A stretch of DNA of 11,196 bases from Bacteroidales bacterium (GTDB lineage: Bacteria; Bacteroidota; Bacteroidia; Bacteroidales; GCA-2711565): NCBI GenBank assembly GCA_029938505.1, contig JAOZUV010000035.1, positions 1-11,196 on the forward strand, given 5' to 3'. The position numbers and the translations under genes are program-made. The notes beneath the pieces are model-generated. The model saw only the letters and a program-made list of their open reading frames with translations. It searched no databases and was not told where the DNA came from. Of the stretch, positions 1 to 7,644 are shown in pieces (within the stretch, counting starts at the first letter, position 1; each line of letters opens with the position of its first letter).

Positions 1-1
1 C

Positions 2-1036
2 TTATATCTTACAGGAAGAAGAGACTCTATTGATGTTTTAGTAGCCATTGATTTGGATGGTAAAATAAAATGGCAAACTGATTATGGTCGTGCCTGGAAT
101 GCATCTTTTCCAAATAGTCGCTCAACTCCTACTATCGAAAACGAACGACTTTATGTTTCAAGTGGCTTTGGTGACTTGGCATGTATAAATGCACTCTCCG
201 GAGAAATTATATGGCAAGTGAAAGCCTCCGAAAAATATGAAGGAACTTATGGTATCTGGGGAATTGCAGAATCTTTATTAATACTCGATGAGAAATTGTT
301 TTTCACCTGTGGAGGTAATAAAACAACAATGCTAGCTCTCGATAAAATGACGGGTGAAACCATTTGGATGTCAGAATCATTGAAGGATAACCCATCTTAT
401 GTTTCTCCATTATTGATAAAAAATGAAGAAGATACTATCATTGTAAATGTGACTGAGAATTATATATTTGGATTGAATCCGGAAAATGGCGAAATACATT
501 GGACATTTAGTTTTGGTGCTTTTGCTGGTGGAAAATGGCTTGCGAATATCCATACCAATACTCCAGTTTATTCAGAGGGTAAATTATTTGTGACCAGTGG
601 CTATGACCACAGAAATGTAATGTTGGATTTATCTAAAGATTTGAAAAAAGTATTTTTTGCTTGGTCTGATGATGTGCTTGATACTCATCATGGTGGTGTT
701 GTTAAAATTGACGATTATGTGTATGGTTCTAATTGGGAACATAACCGCATGGGTCGCTGGGTTTGCTTAAATTGGAATACGGGGGAGATTGTTTATGAAA
801 CAGAATGGATAAATAAAGGATCAATCATTTCAGCTGATGGATTATTGTATTGCTACGAGGAAAAAACAGGATTTATCGGTATAGCCAAAGTAACTCCCGA
901 AGAGTTTAAAATTATAAGTTCATTTCAAGTTCCCTTAGGAAGTAAAGGCCCATATTGGTCTCACCCAATGATTAAAAATGGTAATTTATATATTCGCCAT
1001 GGCGATGCCATAATGGCTTATAAAATAAGTCAATAA
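2..1036 (+). CDS. PQQ-like (BamB-like) beta-propeller protein, 5' end missing
   Basis: This is the C-terminal 344 codons of a secreted beta-propeller protein; the reading frame is open to the left window edge. The residues before the apparent TTG start at 53 (YLTG, then RDS, then DVLVAI) align with residues 73-87 of the next gene, so that TTG is internal and about 71 N-terminal residues, including the signal peptide, lie outside the window. The predicted full length is about 415 aa, matching its neighbour. Blade motifs of the form hydrophobic-x-D/N-x-x-x-G-x-x-x-W recur (DGKIKW, SGEIIW, TGETIW, NGEIHW, TGEIVY), as in PQQ-like and BamB-like propellers. It shares SRSTPT, HHGG and a C-terminal HP-x-I-x-NG-x-LYIR element with gene 2. 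No PQQ-dehydrogenase catalytic features were recognised, so cofactor binding is not claimed. The fold is fairly certain; the function is unknown. Confidence 0.9.
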   Translation, partial: LYLTGRRDSIDVLVAIDLDGKIKWQTDYGRAWNASFPNSRSTPTIENERLYVSSGFGDLACINALSGEIIWQVKASEKYEGTYGIWGIAESLLILDEKLFFTCGGNKTTMLALDKMTGETIWMSESLKDNPSYVSPLLIKNEEDTIIVNVTENYIFGLNPENGEIHWTFSFGAFAGGKWLANIHTNTPVYSEGKLFVTSGYDHRNVMLDLSKDLKKVFFAWSDDVLDTHHGGVVKIDDYVYGSNWEHNRMGRWVCLNWNTGEIVYETEWINKGSIISADGLLYCYEEKTGFIGIAKVTPEEFKIISSFQVPLGSKGPYWSHPMIKNGNLYIRHGDAIMAYKISQ

Positions 1037-1077
1037 CGTTATACTAAAAATCTGATCTAAACTTTAACTAATCGAAG

Positions 1078-2322
1078 ATGAAGAAAAAATATTTATTCTC
1101 CTTACTCATTATTGCACTAATTTATACTAACAGTTTAGCACAGGTTTATGAATGGAGAGGAGAGGGTAGAAATGGTATTTATGATGGGAAAGGGTTGTTA
1201 ACTGAATGGTCCGAAAATGGGCCAGTATTAAATTGGTCTTTGCTTGATCTACCAACTGGATATTCATCTCCTTCTATTGCTTATAATACAATTTATTTGG
1301 CAGGTTCCAGAGATTCTGCAGATGTTTTAGTGGCAATAAGTTTGGATGGTGAAATTAAATGGGAGAGAGCCTTTGGTAGAGCATGGTTAAATAATTATAG
1401 AGCTGGTCGATCAACACCTACCATTGATGATAATAAAGTTTATGTTACTAGTGGAATGGGAGAAGTTGTTTGTTTTAATGCTTTGGACGGAGAAATTATT
1501 TGGAAGGTTGATGCTCATGGGATTCATGAAGGAAAATTTGGTCGTTTTGGATTGTCTGAATCCATTTTGATTGTGGATGATAAAGTATTTTATACATGTG
1601 CTGGTGATAAAACAACGATGATAGCCTTAAATAAATTAAATGGAAATCTCATATGGGCAAGCGAGAGTATTGGTGATTCTCCGGCATATTGTTCCCCTCT
1701 ACTCATTGAAAAAGACGGAATAAGAATTATAACAACCCTGACAAAAAAATATCTTATTGGTATAAATCCTGAAAATGGAAATATCATATGGAAATTTAAT
1801 TATAGTGATTATGCTGGCGAACGTGCCTATAATAATCATTCAAACACGCCCACTTATCATGATGGAAGTTTGTTCATTTCAAGCGGATATAATCATAAAA
1901 GTGTAAAATTAAAATTAGCTGAAGATTTAAGTTCTGTTTCTATTGAGTGGATCAATGAAGTTTTGGATAATCATCATGGTGGGATTGTAAAGCTAGGTGA
2001 TTATATCTATGGTTCAAGTTGGGATAATAACTCAAATGGAAAATGGATTTGCTTGGATTGGAATACAGGTGAAATTATGTACGAAACAGAATGGTTTAAT
2101 AAAGGCCAGATTATAGCAGCGGGTGATTATTTATATTGTTATGATGAGAAATACGGGAATGTAGCATTAGTTAAAGCTGCCCCCTATGAGTTTAATGTAA
2201 TTAGTTCATTCAAAATTACTCAAGGTAAACGAGGTCCTTTTTGGGCACATCCTGTCATTGATAATGGATTACTATATATGAGACATGAAGATGCATTTAT
2301 GGTATACAATATTGCTAAATAA
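1078..2322 (+). CDS. Secreted PQQ-like (BamB-like) beta-propeller protein, signal peptide type I
   Basis: 414 aa. Residues 1-21 form a classical signal peptide (MKKK, hydrophobic core, NSLA before Q22), with no lipobox cysteine, so the mature protein should be soluble in the periplasm or secreted. The mature N-terminus carries the WRGEGRNG element, then LLTEWSENGP, typical of Bacteroidota PQQ-like propeller proteins. Blade motifs include LDGEIKW, LDGEIIW, LNGNLIW, NGNIIW and TGEIMY; the last blade ends in HPVIDNG-LLYMR and VYNI. It lies 41 bases after the upstream paralog and is its closest relative in the window, with the same length and the shared HHGG motif. The intergenic gap contains no clear promoter. 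Binding partner and substrate cannot be read from the sequence; a scaffold or ligand-binding role is inferred from the fold only. Confidence 0.93.
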   Translation: MKKKYLFSLLIIALIYTNSLAQVYEWRGEGRNGIYDGKGLLTEWSENGPVLNWSLLDLPTGYSSPSIAYNTIYLAGSRDSADVLVAISLDGEIKWERAFGRAWLNNYRAGRSTPTIDDNKVYVTSGMGEVVCFNALDGEIIWKVDAHGIHEGKFGRFGLSESILIVDDKVFYTCAGDKTTMIALNKLNGNLIWASESIGDSPAYCSPLLIEKDGIRIITTLTKKYLIGINPENGNIIWKFNYSDYAGERAYNNHSNTPTYHDGSLFISSGYNHKSVKLKLAEDLSSVSIEWINEVLDNHHGGIVKLGDYIYGSSWDNNSNGKWICLDWNTGEIMYETEWFNKGQIIAAGDYLYCYDEKYGNVALVKAAPYEFNVISSFKITQGKRGPFWAHPVIDNGLLYMRHEDAFMVYNIAK

Positions 2323-2336
2323 TAAAATATTTAATT

Positions 2337-3569
2337 ATGAAAAATCAATTCTCAATTATTATTATTTTCCTTATTATTACCTTATTGACTAGTTGCTCCA
2401 ATACTATTACACTCGATAGCAGTCAATGGAGAGGTCCTAATCGAGATGGGAAATTCCCTGATAAAAATCTGCTAAAGGAGTGGCCTGAAAACGGACCTGC
2501 TCTTGTATGGAAATTTGACCAACTTGGAAAAGGATATACATCTCCAGCTTTCACCTCTGATCGCTTTTATATTACTGGAACAACTGATAGTATTGGTTCT
2601 GTTTTTTGTTTTGATCACAAAGGAAATCTTAATTGGAAAAAAGAATATGGCAAAGAATGGTTGGTGAATTTTCCTGGATCCAGATCAACTCCAACAATTG
2701 CTGGAGAATTGGGTTATGTGTTGAGTGGTTTAGGAGTGTTGTATTGTTTTAATGCTGAAAACGGAGACAATGTATGGACAATTGATTTGATGGAAGAGTA
2801 TGGTGGACAAGTTGTGAGATTTGGTATAACTGAAGTATTAACTGTTGATGGCGATATAATTTATTGCACTCCAGGGGGCATAAAATCTAATATACTGGCC
2901 TTAAATCGTTTCACTGGTGATTTGATATGGGAAAGCATGGGTAGTGGAAAATCAAATGCTTATTGCCCTATAACAATATTTACTCATAATGGAACAAAAT
3001 ATTTAGGAACCGTTACAGCCATGACTGCTATGGCTATTAATGCAGCTAATGGCGAAGTTGCTTGGACATATCCAACAGAAAATAAAGCTGCCATTCATGG
3101 CAATTCCCCTATTTATCGAGATGGATTCCTATTTATTATGAACGGCTGGGGAAACGGAAGCTTTATGTTGAAAATTAGTGATGATGGTAAAAGTGTTGAG
3201 CGAGCATGGAAAAATAATTTAATGGACTTAGAAAATGGGGATGCTATCCTTATTGATGATAATTTATATGGTGCCAATTGGACTGAAAAAGGTGTAAGTT
3301 GTGTTGATTGGAATACGGGCGAAGAAAAATTTGCTAATAAAGATTTTGCTTCAGGAACACTATGTTATGCTGATGGATTATTCTATTTATATGGAATTAA
3401 TGGGAAAATAGGATTGCTAAGAGCAACTAATACCACATTAACAACTATAAGTTCATTTCAATTAGAAGGGAAGAAAAGTCGCGATCATTCAGCGCACCCC
3501 GTAATTTATGATAAGAAATTGTATTTACGATATGATTCACTTCTATGGGTTTATGATATTTCGATATAG
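2337..3569 (+). CDS. PQQ-like (BamB-like) beta-propeller lipoprotein
   Basis: 410 aa. A type II signal peptide is seen: a long Ile/Leu-rich core, then lipobox LTSC with the lipid cysteine at residue 20. The residues after Cys (SNTITLDSS) lack an acidic cluster, so a periplasm-facing lipoprotein is more likely than a surface one. The mature part begins with SQWRGPNRDG and LLKEWPENGP, then several blade motifs (KGNLNW, NGDNVW, TGDLIW, NGEVAW, TGEEKF) and a final HPVIYDKKLYLR / VYDI element. Compared with genes 1 and 2 it lacks HHGG; the corresponding stretch reads LENGDAILI. It starts 14 bases after gene 2 and is probably cotranscribed. It pairs with the 410-aa gene at 3716. Exact function is unknown. 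Confidence 0.92.
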   Translation: MKNQFSIIIIFLIITLLTSCSNTITLDSSQWRGPNRDGKFPDKNLLKEWPENGPALVWKFDQLGKGYTSPAFTSDRFYITGTTDSIGSVFCFDHKGNLNWKKEYGKEWLVNFPGSRSTPTIAGELGYVLSGLGVLYCFNAENGDNVWTIDLMEEYGGQVVRFGITEVLTVDGDIIYCTPGGIKSNILALNRFTGDLIWESMGSGKSNAYCPITIFTHNGTKYLGTVTAMTAMAINAANGEVAWTYPTENKAAIHGNSPIYRDGFLFIMNGWGNGSFMLKISDDGKSVERAWKNNLMDLENGDAILIDDNLYGANWTEKGVSCVDWNTGEEKFANKDFASGTLCYADGLFYLYGINGKIGLLRATNTTLTTISSFQLEGKKSRDHSAHPVIYDKKLYLRYDSLLWVYDISI

Positions 3570-3579
3570 TTATTTATAA

Positions 3580-3711
3580 AAGAAATATTTAGCATTGAAT
3601 TATATTCTCCATTCGTTAATTCAAAATGGTCATTTGTATATTAGACAGGTTGACTTATTAGAGGTTTACGATCTTAGGGTCTTAATTATTAACCCTATTA
3701 TTAAATCGTAA
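3580..3711 (+). pseudogene. Relic of the C-terminal blade of another PQQ-like propeller paralog
   Basis: The 146-base gap between genes 3 and 4 contains a short open frame (stop codons at 3577 and 3709) with no start codon of its own near its 5' end. Codons 3610-3678 read HSLIQNG, HLYIR, then LLEVYDL. This matches without gaps the last blade of the neighbouring paralogs (HPVIDNG-LLYMR-VYNI; HPVIHDG-RLYIR-VYDI), at about 10-11 identities in 22 residues, counted by eye. Nothing upstream of 3607 resembles the rest of the protein, and after 3678 the frame runs on for ten codons without similarity. The best reading is the remnant of a deleted array member. Similarity is about equal to genes 1-4, so it is not simply a copied end of gene 3. 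Confidence 0.75.
3675..3697 (+). other. Weak inverted repeat upstream of gene 4
   Basis: TAGGGT (3675-3680) and ACCCTA (3692-3697) are perfectly complementary arms of 6 bases around an 11-base AT-rich loop. The hairpin lies 18 bases before the start codon of gene 4 and inside the frame of the decayed paralog. No T-run follows, so it is not a convincing intrinsic terminator. It could be a leader hairpin or chance in AT-rich DNA. Confidence 0.2.
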
Positions 3712-3715
3712 AATC

Positions 3716-4948
3716 ATGAAAAAATTATTATCATTTTTATCAATATTGCTTGTACTTCAAAGTTGTCAATCTGATGAAATAGAAATTAGTCAATGGCGTG
3801 GACCTAATAGAGATGGTGTATTCCCTGCAAAAAATCTTTTAAAATCGTGGCCAGAAAATGGCCCTGAGTTGATTTGGAAATATGATGATCTTGGTTGTGG
3901 ATATGCTTCTGCAGCTGTATTATCAGATAGAGTAATTACGATAGCAACAATCGATAGTATTAGTTATGTGATGGCATTCGATCATGAGGGTAGAGTTTTA
4001 TATAAAAATGAATTAGGCCCCGAGTGGATGACTAATTTTCCTGGTAGTCGTTCCACTCCCTTATTATATGATAATTATGGGTATTATTTAGGAGGTCTTG
4101 GCATTTTGTATTGTTTTGAAATTGAAACAGGAGAAATAAAATGGACAAAAAATTTATTCACTGAATTTGATGGACTTAATAATAAATATGGAATTACAGA
4201 AAACTTATTAATTGAAGGGGATAAATTATTTTGTATGCCAGGAGGCAAAAAAGATAATATAATTGCGCTGAATAGAAATAATGGTGAGTTTATATGGAGA
4301 TGTGAAGGAAATGGGGATATTAGTGGATATGCTACTCCTGTTTTAATCGAAATAGCGAAAGAGAAATATTTAATTACGATATCCGATACAACCCTTCTTT
4401 CTGTCAATGTAAAGGATGGCGTCTTAGCGTGGAAGTATAATATGATAACAGGCAACCCTCTCCCAATTTATCGGGATGGATATTTATTTCTTATGGACTA
4501 TATAACAGCTAAAGACCGAGGTGCTATAATGCTTAAAGTAGCCGATGATGGAAAATCTGTAACTAAAGAATGGTTCTCAAATAGCTTGAATACTATTGTG
4601 ATGATGGGAGGAGAACTCATTATTGATGACAAAATTTATGGATCAAATGCCCGTAAGCGAAGTCTTTATTGCATAGATTGGAAAACCGGAGCACCTATTG
4701 ATTCAATTAAAATTAACAGTTTTATATCGACCCTAATTGCTGCTGATGAAATGATTTATTCTTATGATTTTGGAGGTGATGTAAGCTTATTAAAACATGA
4801 TGAAAATGGATTTAATACCGTTAGCACATTTAAAGTAGAAGGTGGAAAAGAAAGACAACATTGCTCTCATCCTGTAATTCATGATGGTCGTTTATATATA
4901 AGGCATGATAATAGCTTATTTGTTTATGATATTAAAAAGAAATCCTAG
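3716..4948 (+). CDS. PQQ-like (BamB-like) beta-propeller lipoprotein with acidic post-cysteine tag
   Basis: 410 aa. Signal peptide type II with lipobox LQSC; the lipid cysteine is residue 17. It is followed by QSDEIEIS, an acidic stretch right behind the cysteine that resembles the lipoprotein export signal known to direct Bacteroidota lipoproteins to the cell surface. SQWRGPNRDG and LLKSWPENGP open the mature domain, followed by blade motifs (TGEIKW, NGEFIW, DGVLAW, TGAPID) and the ending HPVIHDGRLYIR / VYDIKKK. FPGSRSTP is shared with gene 3. The HHGG motif of genes 1 and 2 is missing; that stretch reads IVMMGGELII. The 146-base gap upstream holds a gene relic, so this copy may have its own promoter, but none was clearly seen. 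Surface exposure is inference. Confidence 0.92.
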   Translation: MKKLLSFLSILLVLQSCQSDEIEISQWRGPNRDGVFPAKNLLKSWPENGPELIWKYDDLGCGYASAAVLSDRVITIATIDSISYVMAFDHEGRVLYKNELGPEWMTNFPGSRSTPLLYDNYGYYLGGLGILYCFEIETGEIKWTKNLFTEFDGLNNKYGITENLLIEGDKLFCMPGGKKDNIIALNRNNGEFIWRCEGNGDISGYATPVLIEIAKEKYLITISDTTLLSVNVKDGVLAWKYNMITGNPLPIYRDGYLFLMDYITAKDRGAIMLKVADDGKSVTKEWFSNSLNTIVMMGGELIIDDKIYGSNARKRSLYCIDWKTGAPIDSIKINSFISTLIAADEMIYSYDFGGDVSLLKHDENGFNTVSTFKVEGGKERQHCSHPVIHDGRLYIRHDNSLFVYDIKKKS

Positions 4949-4956
4949 TGATTTTG

Positions 4957-4964
4957 TATCTTCG
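4957..4964 (+). promoter_or_regulatory. Weak candidate Bacteroidota -7 element before the redox gene run
   Basis: TATCTTCG matches five of the six fixed positions of the Bacteroidota -7 consensus TAnnTTTG and lies 58 bases upstream of the ATG at 5023, in the largest gap before the tight gene run. No TTTG is found at the expected -33 spacing (the nearest is at 4919-4922, too far away). Short AT-rich matches are common by chance, so this is only a candidate. Confidence 0.2.
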
Positions 4965-5022
4965 GTGTTGGAAAGATGAGTGTAAAAAATATTGCTGATA
5001 AAAGATAAATAATTGCTTGCAT

Positions 5023-6453
5023 ATGCCTAAGAGACGGATAGAAATAGCTGTGATTTTTTTCACAATTTTAACAATTCTTATTGTTTTTGTTTATTGGTTC
5101 TTATACAATCCAACAAATGGTTTTTCAGTGAGTTTGCCAGGGAAGGATAATCGCCCGGCTTTGGCTGCAGGAGCTTCTGAAAACATTAAAATTGGAGCTA
5201 GTTTCATGCAGTATGCAACTCATACTTCCAATCTTCAGGGTAAGTGGACCGGTTTTCGTGGTGCCGATTTTGATAATATTAATAAAGAAAATATTCCTTT
5301 AATAGATAGTTGGGGTGAGGGTCCTGATATCTTATGGGAAGTTGAATTGGGAGAAGGTCATGCTGCTCCGGTAATTTACAATGGAAAAGCTTACTTACTT
5401 GATTATGTCGAAGATCGTCATACAGATGCTCTTCGTTGTTTCTCTTTGGAAACAGGAGAGGAGTTATGGAGTCGTTGGTATATGGTTAAGGTAAAACGTA
5501 ATCATGGTATGTCGCGTACCGTTCCGGTAATTACTGATAAGTATTTGATTACAATTGGTCCACGATGTCATATAATGTGTGTAAATCCTGAAACTGGTGA
5601 CTTTTTATGGGGTAAAGATTTAGTTCAAGAATATGGAACAGAAATACCCTTTTGGTATACAGGGCAATGCCCAATTATTGTAGATGATGTTGCCATCTTG
5701 GCTCCCGGAGGTTCTTCTTCTTTAATAATTGGTGTAGATTGTGCTACAGGCGATGTTCTATGGGAAACGCCTAATCCAGATAAATGGCAAATGTCACATT
5801 CTTCCATTGCACTTATGACTTTTGAAGGTAAAAAAATGTATGTATATGCTGCTATTGGAGGGATTTGTGGTATTTCAGCCGAAGGCGAAGATCTTGGTGA
5901 AATATTATGGAAAACCACCGCTTTTAATCCTAATGTGGTTGCACCCTCTCCAGTGATCCTGGAAAATGGCCGTTTTTATATGACAGCTGGTTATGGTGCC
6001 GGTGCTGCTTTATTTCAATTAGTAAAAAATACAGAGTCTTATTCCGTTGAACTGATTCAAAAATATAAGCCAAAAGATGGAATTGCAGCCGAACAACAAA
6101 CGCCTATTTATTATCAAGGGCGAATGTTTGGAATTTTACCAAAAGATGCTGCGGGATTACGAAATCAATTTGTGTGTGTTGATCCTAATGATTGTACCAA
6201 TATTTTGTGGGCTAGTGGCAAATCCGATCGTTTTGGATTGGGACCATATATCATAGCTGATAATAAATTCTTTATTTTGAAAGATGATGGCACATTAACC
6301 ATTGCCAGAGTTAATTTAAACCATTTTGAGCTATTGGATAAAACTAAAGTTATGGATGGGCATGATGCATGGGGACCTTTCGCCATTGCTGATGGCTATA
6401 TGTTAATGAGAGATTCAAAAAAAATGCTTTGTATAAATATTAGAGCTAAATAA
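5023..6453 (+). CDS. Inner-membrane-anchored PQQ-like beta-propeller protein
   Basis: 476 aa from ATG 5023. The frame is also open to a TTG two codons upstream, but ATG followed by PKRRIE is the better start. The N-terminal KRR and a helix at residues 8-28 with no cleavage site make a signal anchor: N-terminus in the cytoplasm, the rest in the periplasm. A linker (29-75) leads to a propeller opening with WTGFRGADFDN. Blade motifs are seen at about 136-149 (TGEELW), 183-196 (TGDFLW) and 234-247 (TGDVLW), with later ones near LGEILW and CTNILW. GMSRTVP replaces the SRSTP of genes 1-4, so it is a more distant relative. The stop codon is one base from the next start, so it is translated with the NHL/iron-sulfur genes and probably works with them rather than with the upstream array. 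No catalytic residues were recognised. Confidence 0.92.
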   Translation: MPKRRIEIAVIFFTILTILIVFVYWFLYNPTNGFSVSLPGKDNRPALAAGASENIKIGASFMQYATHTSNLQGKWTGFRGADFDNINKENIPLIDSWGEGPDILWEVELGEGHAAPVIYNGKAYLLDYVEDRHTDALRCFSLETGEELWSRWYMVKVKRNHGMSRTVPVITDKYLITIGPRCHIMCVNPETGDFLWGKDLVQEYGTEIPFWYTGQCPIIVDDVAILAPGGSSSLIIGVDCATGDVLWETPNPDKWQMSHSSIALMTFEGKKMYVYAAIGGICGISAEGEDLGEILWKTTAFNPNVVAPSPVILENGRFYMTAGYGAGAALFQLVKNTESYSVELIQKYKPKDGIAAEQQTPIYYQGRMFGILPKDAAGLRNQFVCVDPNDCTNILWASGKSDRFGLGPYIIADNKFFILKDDGTLTIARVNLNHFELLDKTKVMDGHDAWGPFAIADGYMLMRDSKKMLCINIRAK

Positions 6454-6454
6454 A

Positions 6455-7426
6455 ATGAAATCAAAACCTATACTAATTATTTCGGTAGTACTGTTATTGG
6501 TCATTGTTGCTTTTATGGCTAAAGACCTTTTTTATTCTGAAGGTCCAAACCCGGAAAATATTTATGAATATGATCTGAAAAAATTTAAAGAAACGGATTC
6601 TACATTAATTTGCTATAAGGAAGTTGTACAACTTAAGCCTGAAACTGAGTATTTGTATGGAATTGCTACGGATAATGACGATAATCTTTATATATCGGGT
6701 TCAGAAACTGTATTTATTTATGATGTAAATGGTAATTTGATAAATTCAATAGACTTGGGTAATAATGCTTATTGTCTGACAATATCTGAATCTGGTAAAA
6801 TATATTTAGGAATGCCCGGTCATGTTGAAGTTTGGAATTCGAATGGCGAACAATTAGAATCTTGGGATAGCATGGGTGATAAAGCAATTTTTACATCCAT
6901 AGCTATAAATGAAGAGTCTGTTTTTGTTGCTGATGCAGGAAATAAAATCGTTTACCATTATAATCTTAAAGGAGAACTTCAAAATAATATTGGAGAGAAG
7001 AATAAGGAAAAAGAAATTATGGGTTTTATTTTACCCAGTGCTTATTTTGATTTATTAATAGGTAGAGATAATGAATTGTGGGTTGTAAATCCGGGTATTC
7101 ATCAATTGGAACACTATCGTTCAAATGGAGATTTAATATCTTCTTGGACGAGAACATCCATGCAATTGGATGGCTTTAGTGGTTGTTGTAATCCATCGCA
7201 TATTGCTATGCTTTCAGATGGCTCATTTGTAACCAGCGAAAAAGGAATTGAGAGAGTGAAAATTCATCATCCTAATGGAGAATTTAAATGTGTAGTTGCC
7301 AGTCCTGAAGATTTTATTAATGGGACAACGGATTTGGATTTAGCAGTAGATTCAAAAGATAGAATTTACATCTCCGATCCAAAGAAAGGAATTGTTAGAG
7401 TATATGATAAAATTGATAATAAATGA
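6455..7426 (+). CDS. Membrane-anchored NHL-repeat-like beta-propeller protein with Cys-Cys motif
   Basis: 323 aa. Residues 5-22 form one hydrophobic helix after MKSKP, without a cleavage site or lipobox, so this is a periplasmic domain on an N-terminal anchor. From about residue 66 there are NHL-type repeats: YGIATDNDDNLYISG, VFIYDVNG, TSIAINEESVFVADAGN, NELWVVNPG, and DLAVDSKDRIYISDPKKG followed by VRVYD. Residues 242-247 read SGCCNP, with adjacent C244 and C245 in a loop after a Trp/Arg-rich strand; then comes DGSFVTSEKG-IERVKI. From memory, related NHL proteins of Bacteroidota and Planctomycetes keep this CC-NP and EKG pattern, which suggests a functional site (a vicinal disulfide or metal/cluster contact). 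It begins one base after gene 5 and is followed six bases later by the small Tat protein, so a role in the same envelope redox unit is likely. Substrate unknown. Confidence 0.88.
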   Translation: MKSKPILIISVVLLLVIVAFMAKDLFYSEGPNPENIYEYDLKKFKETDSTLICYKEVVQLKPETEYLYGIATDNDDNLYISGSETVFIYDVNGNLINSIDLGNNAYCLTISESGKIYLGMPGHVEVWNSNGEQLESWDSMGDKAIFTSIAINEESVFVADAGNKIVYHYNLKGELQNNIGEKNKEKEIMGFILPSAYFDLLIGRDNELWVVNPGIHQLEHYRSNGDLISSWTRTSMQLDGFSGCCNPSHIAMLSDGSFVTSEKGIERVKIHHPNGEFKCVVASPEDFINGTTDLDLAVDSKDRIYISDPKKGIVRVYDKIDNK

Positions 7427-7432
7427 TTTCTT

Positions 7433-7642
7433 ATGATAGATAGAAGGGCGTTTATTAAGAAGATTGGGCGGAGTTTAATTGTGGGTGGTGTAATCGCAGG
7501 AAGCGGCTATTTATTGTTAAAACCGAAAACTGGCGAGAGCTGTAATTTTGATTTTATCTGTAAGAATTGTCGTCAGTTAAATAAATGTTCATTGCCGGAA
7601 GCGGAGGATTTTAAAAAGAATAATAAATCTACTAAAGATTAG
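7433..7642 (+). CDS. Small Tat-signal protein with four cysteines
   Basis: 69 aa. The N-terminus DRRAFIKK followed by a Gly-rich hydrophobic stretch (about residues 14-29) is a twin-arginine signal or anchor without a clear AxA cleavage site. The remaining 40 residues contain C37, C43, C46 and C52 in CX5CX2CX5C spacing and a charged Lys-rich tail. Tat export means folding, often with a cofactor, before transport; four cysteines could hold one iron-sulfur cluster or a zinc ion, or form two disulfides. It sits 6 bases after the NHL gene and 2 bases before the Tat ferredoxin gene, so two Tat substrates stand next to each other. I recognise no named family. A real gene is supported by tight packing, the Tat motif and the cysteine pattern. 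Confidence 0.82.
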   Translation: MIDRRAFIKKIGRSLIVGGVIAGSGYLLLKPKTGESCNFDFICKNCRQLNKCSLPEAEDFKKNNKSTKD

Positions 7643-7644
7643 TT

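Noticed and set aside
53..55. TTG as the start codon of the first gene
   Set aside because: The frame is open to the window edge, and the residues before the TTG match the interior of the next paralog, so the gene is simply truncated at the edge.
3675..3711. Intrinsic terminator before gene 4
   Set aside because: The inverted repeat has only 6-base arms and no T-run after it.
2..6453. Calling the propellers BamB or PQQ-dependent dehydrogenases
   Set aside because: The blade motif is shared by many PQQ-like propellers. There are several copies, no outer-membrane assembly genes nearby, and no recognised PQQ catalytic residues or heme-binding CXXCH.
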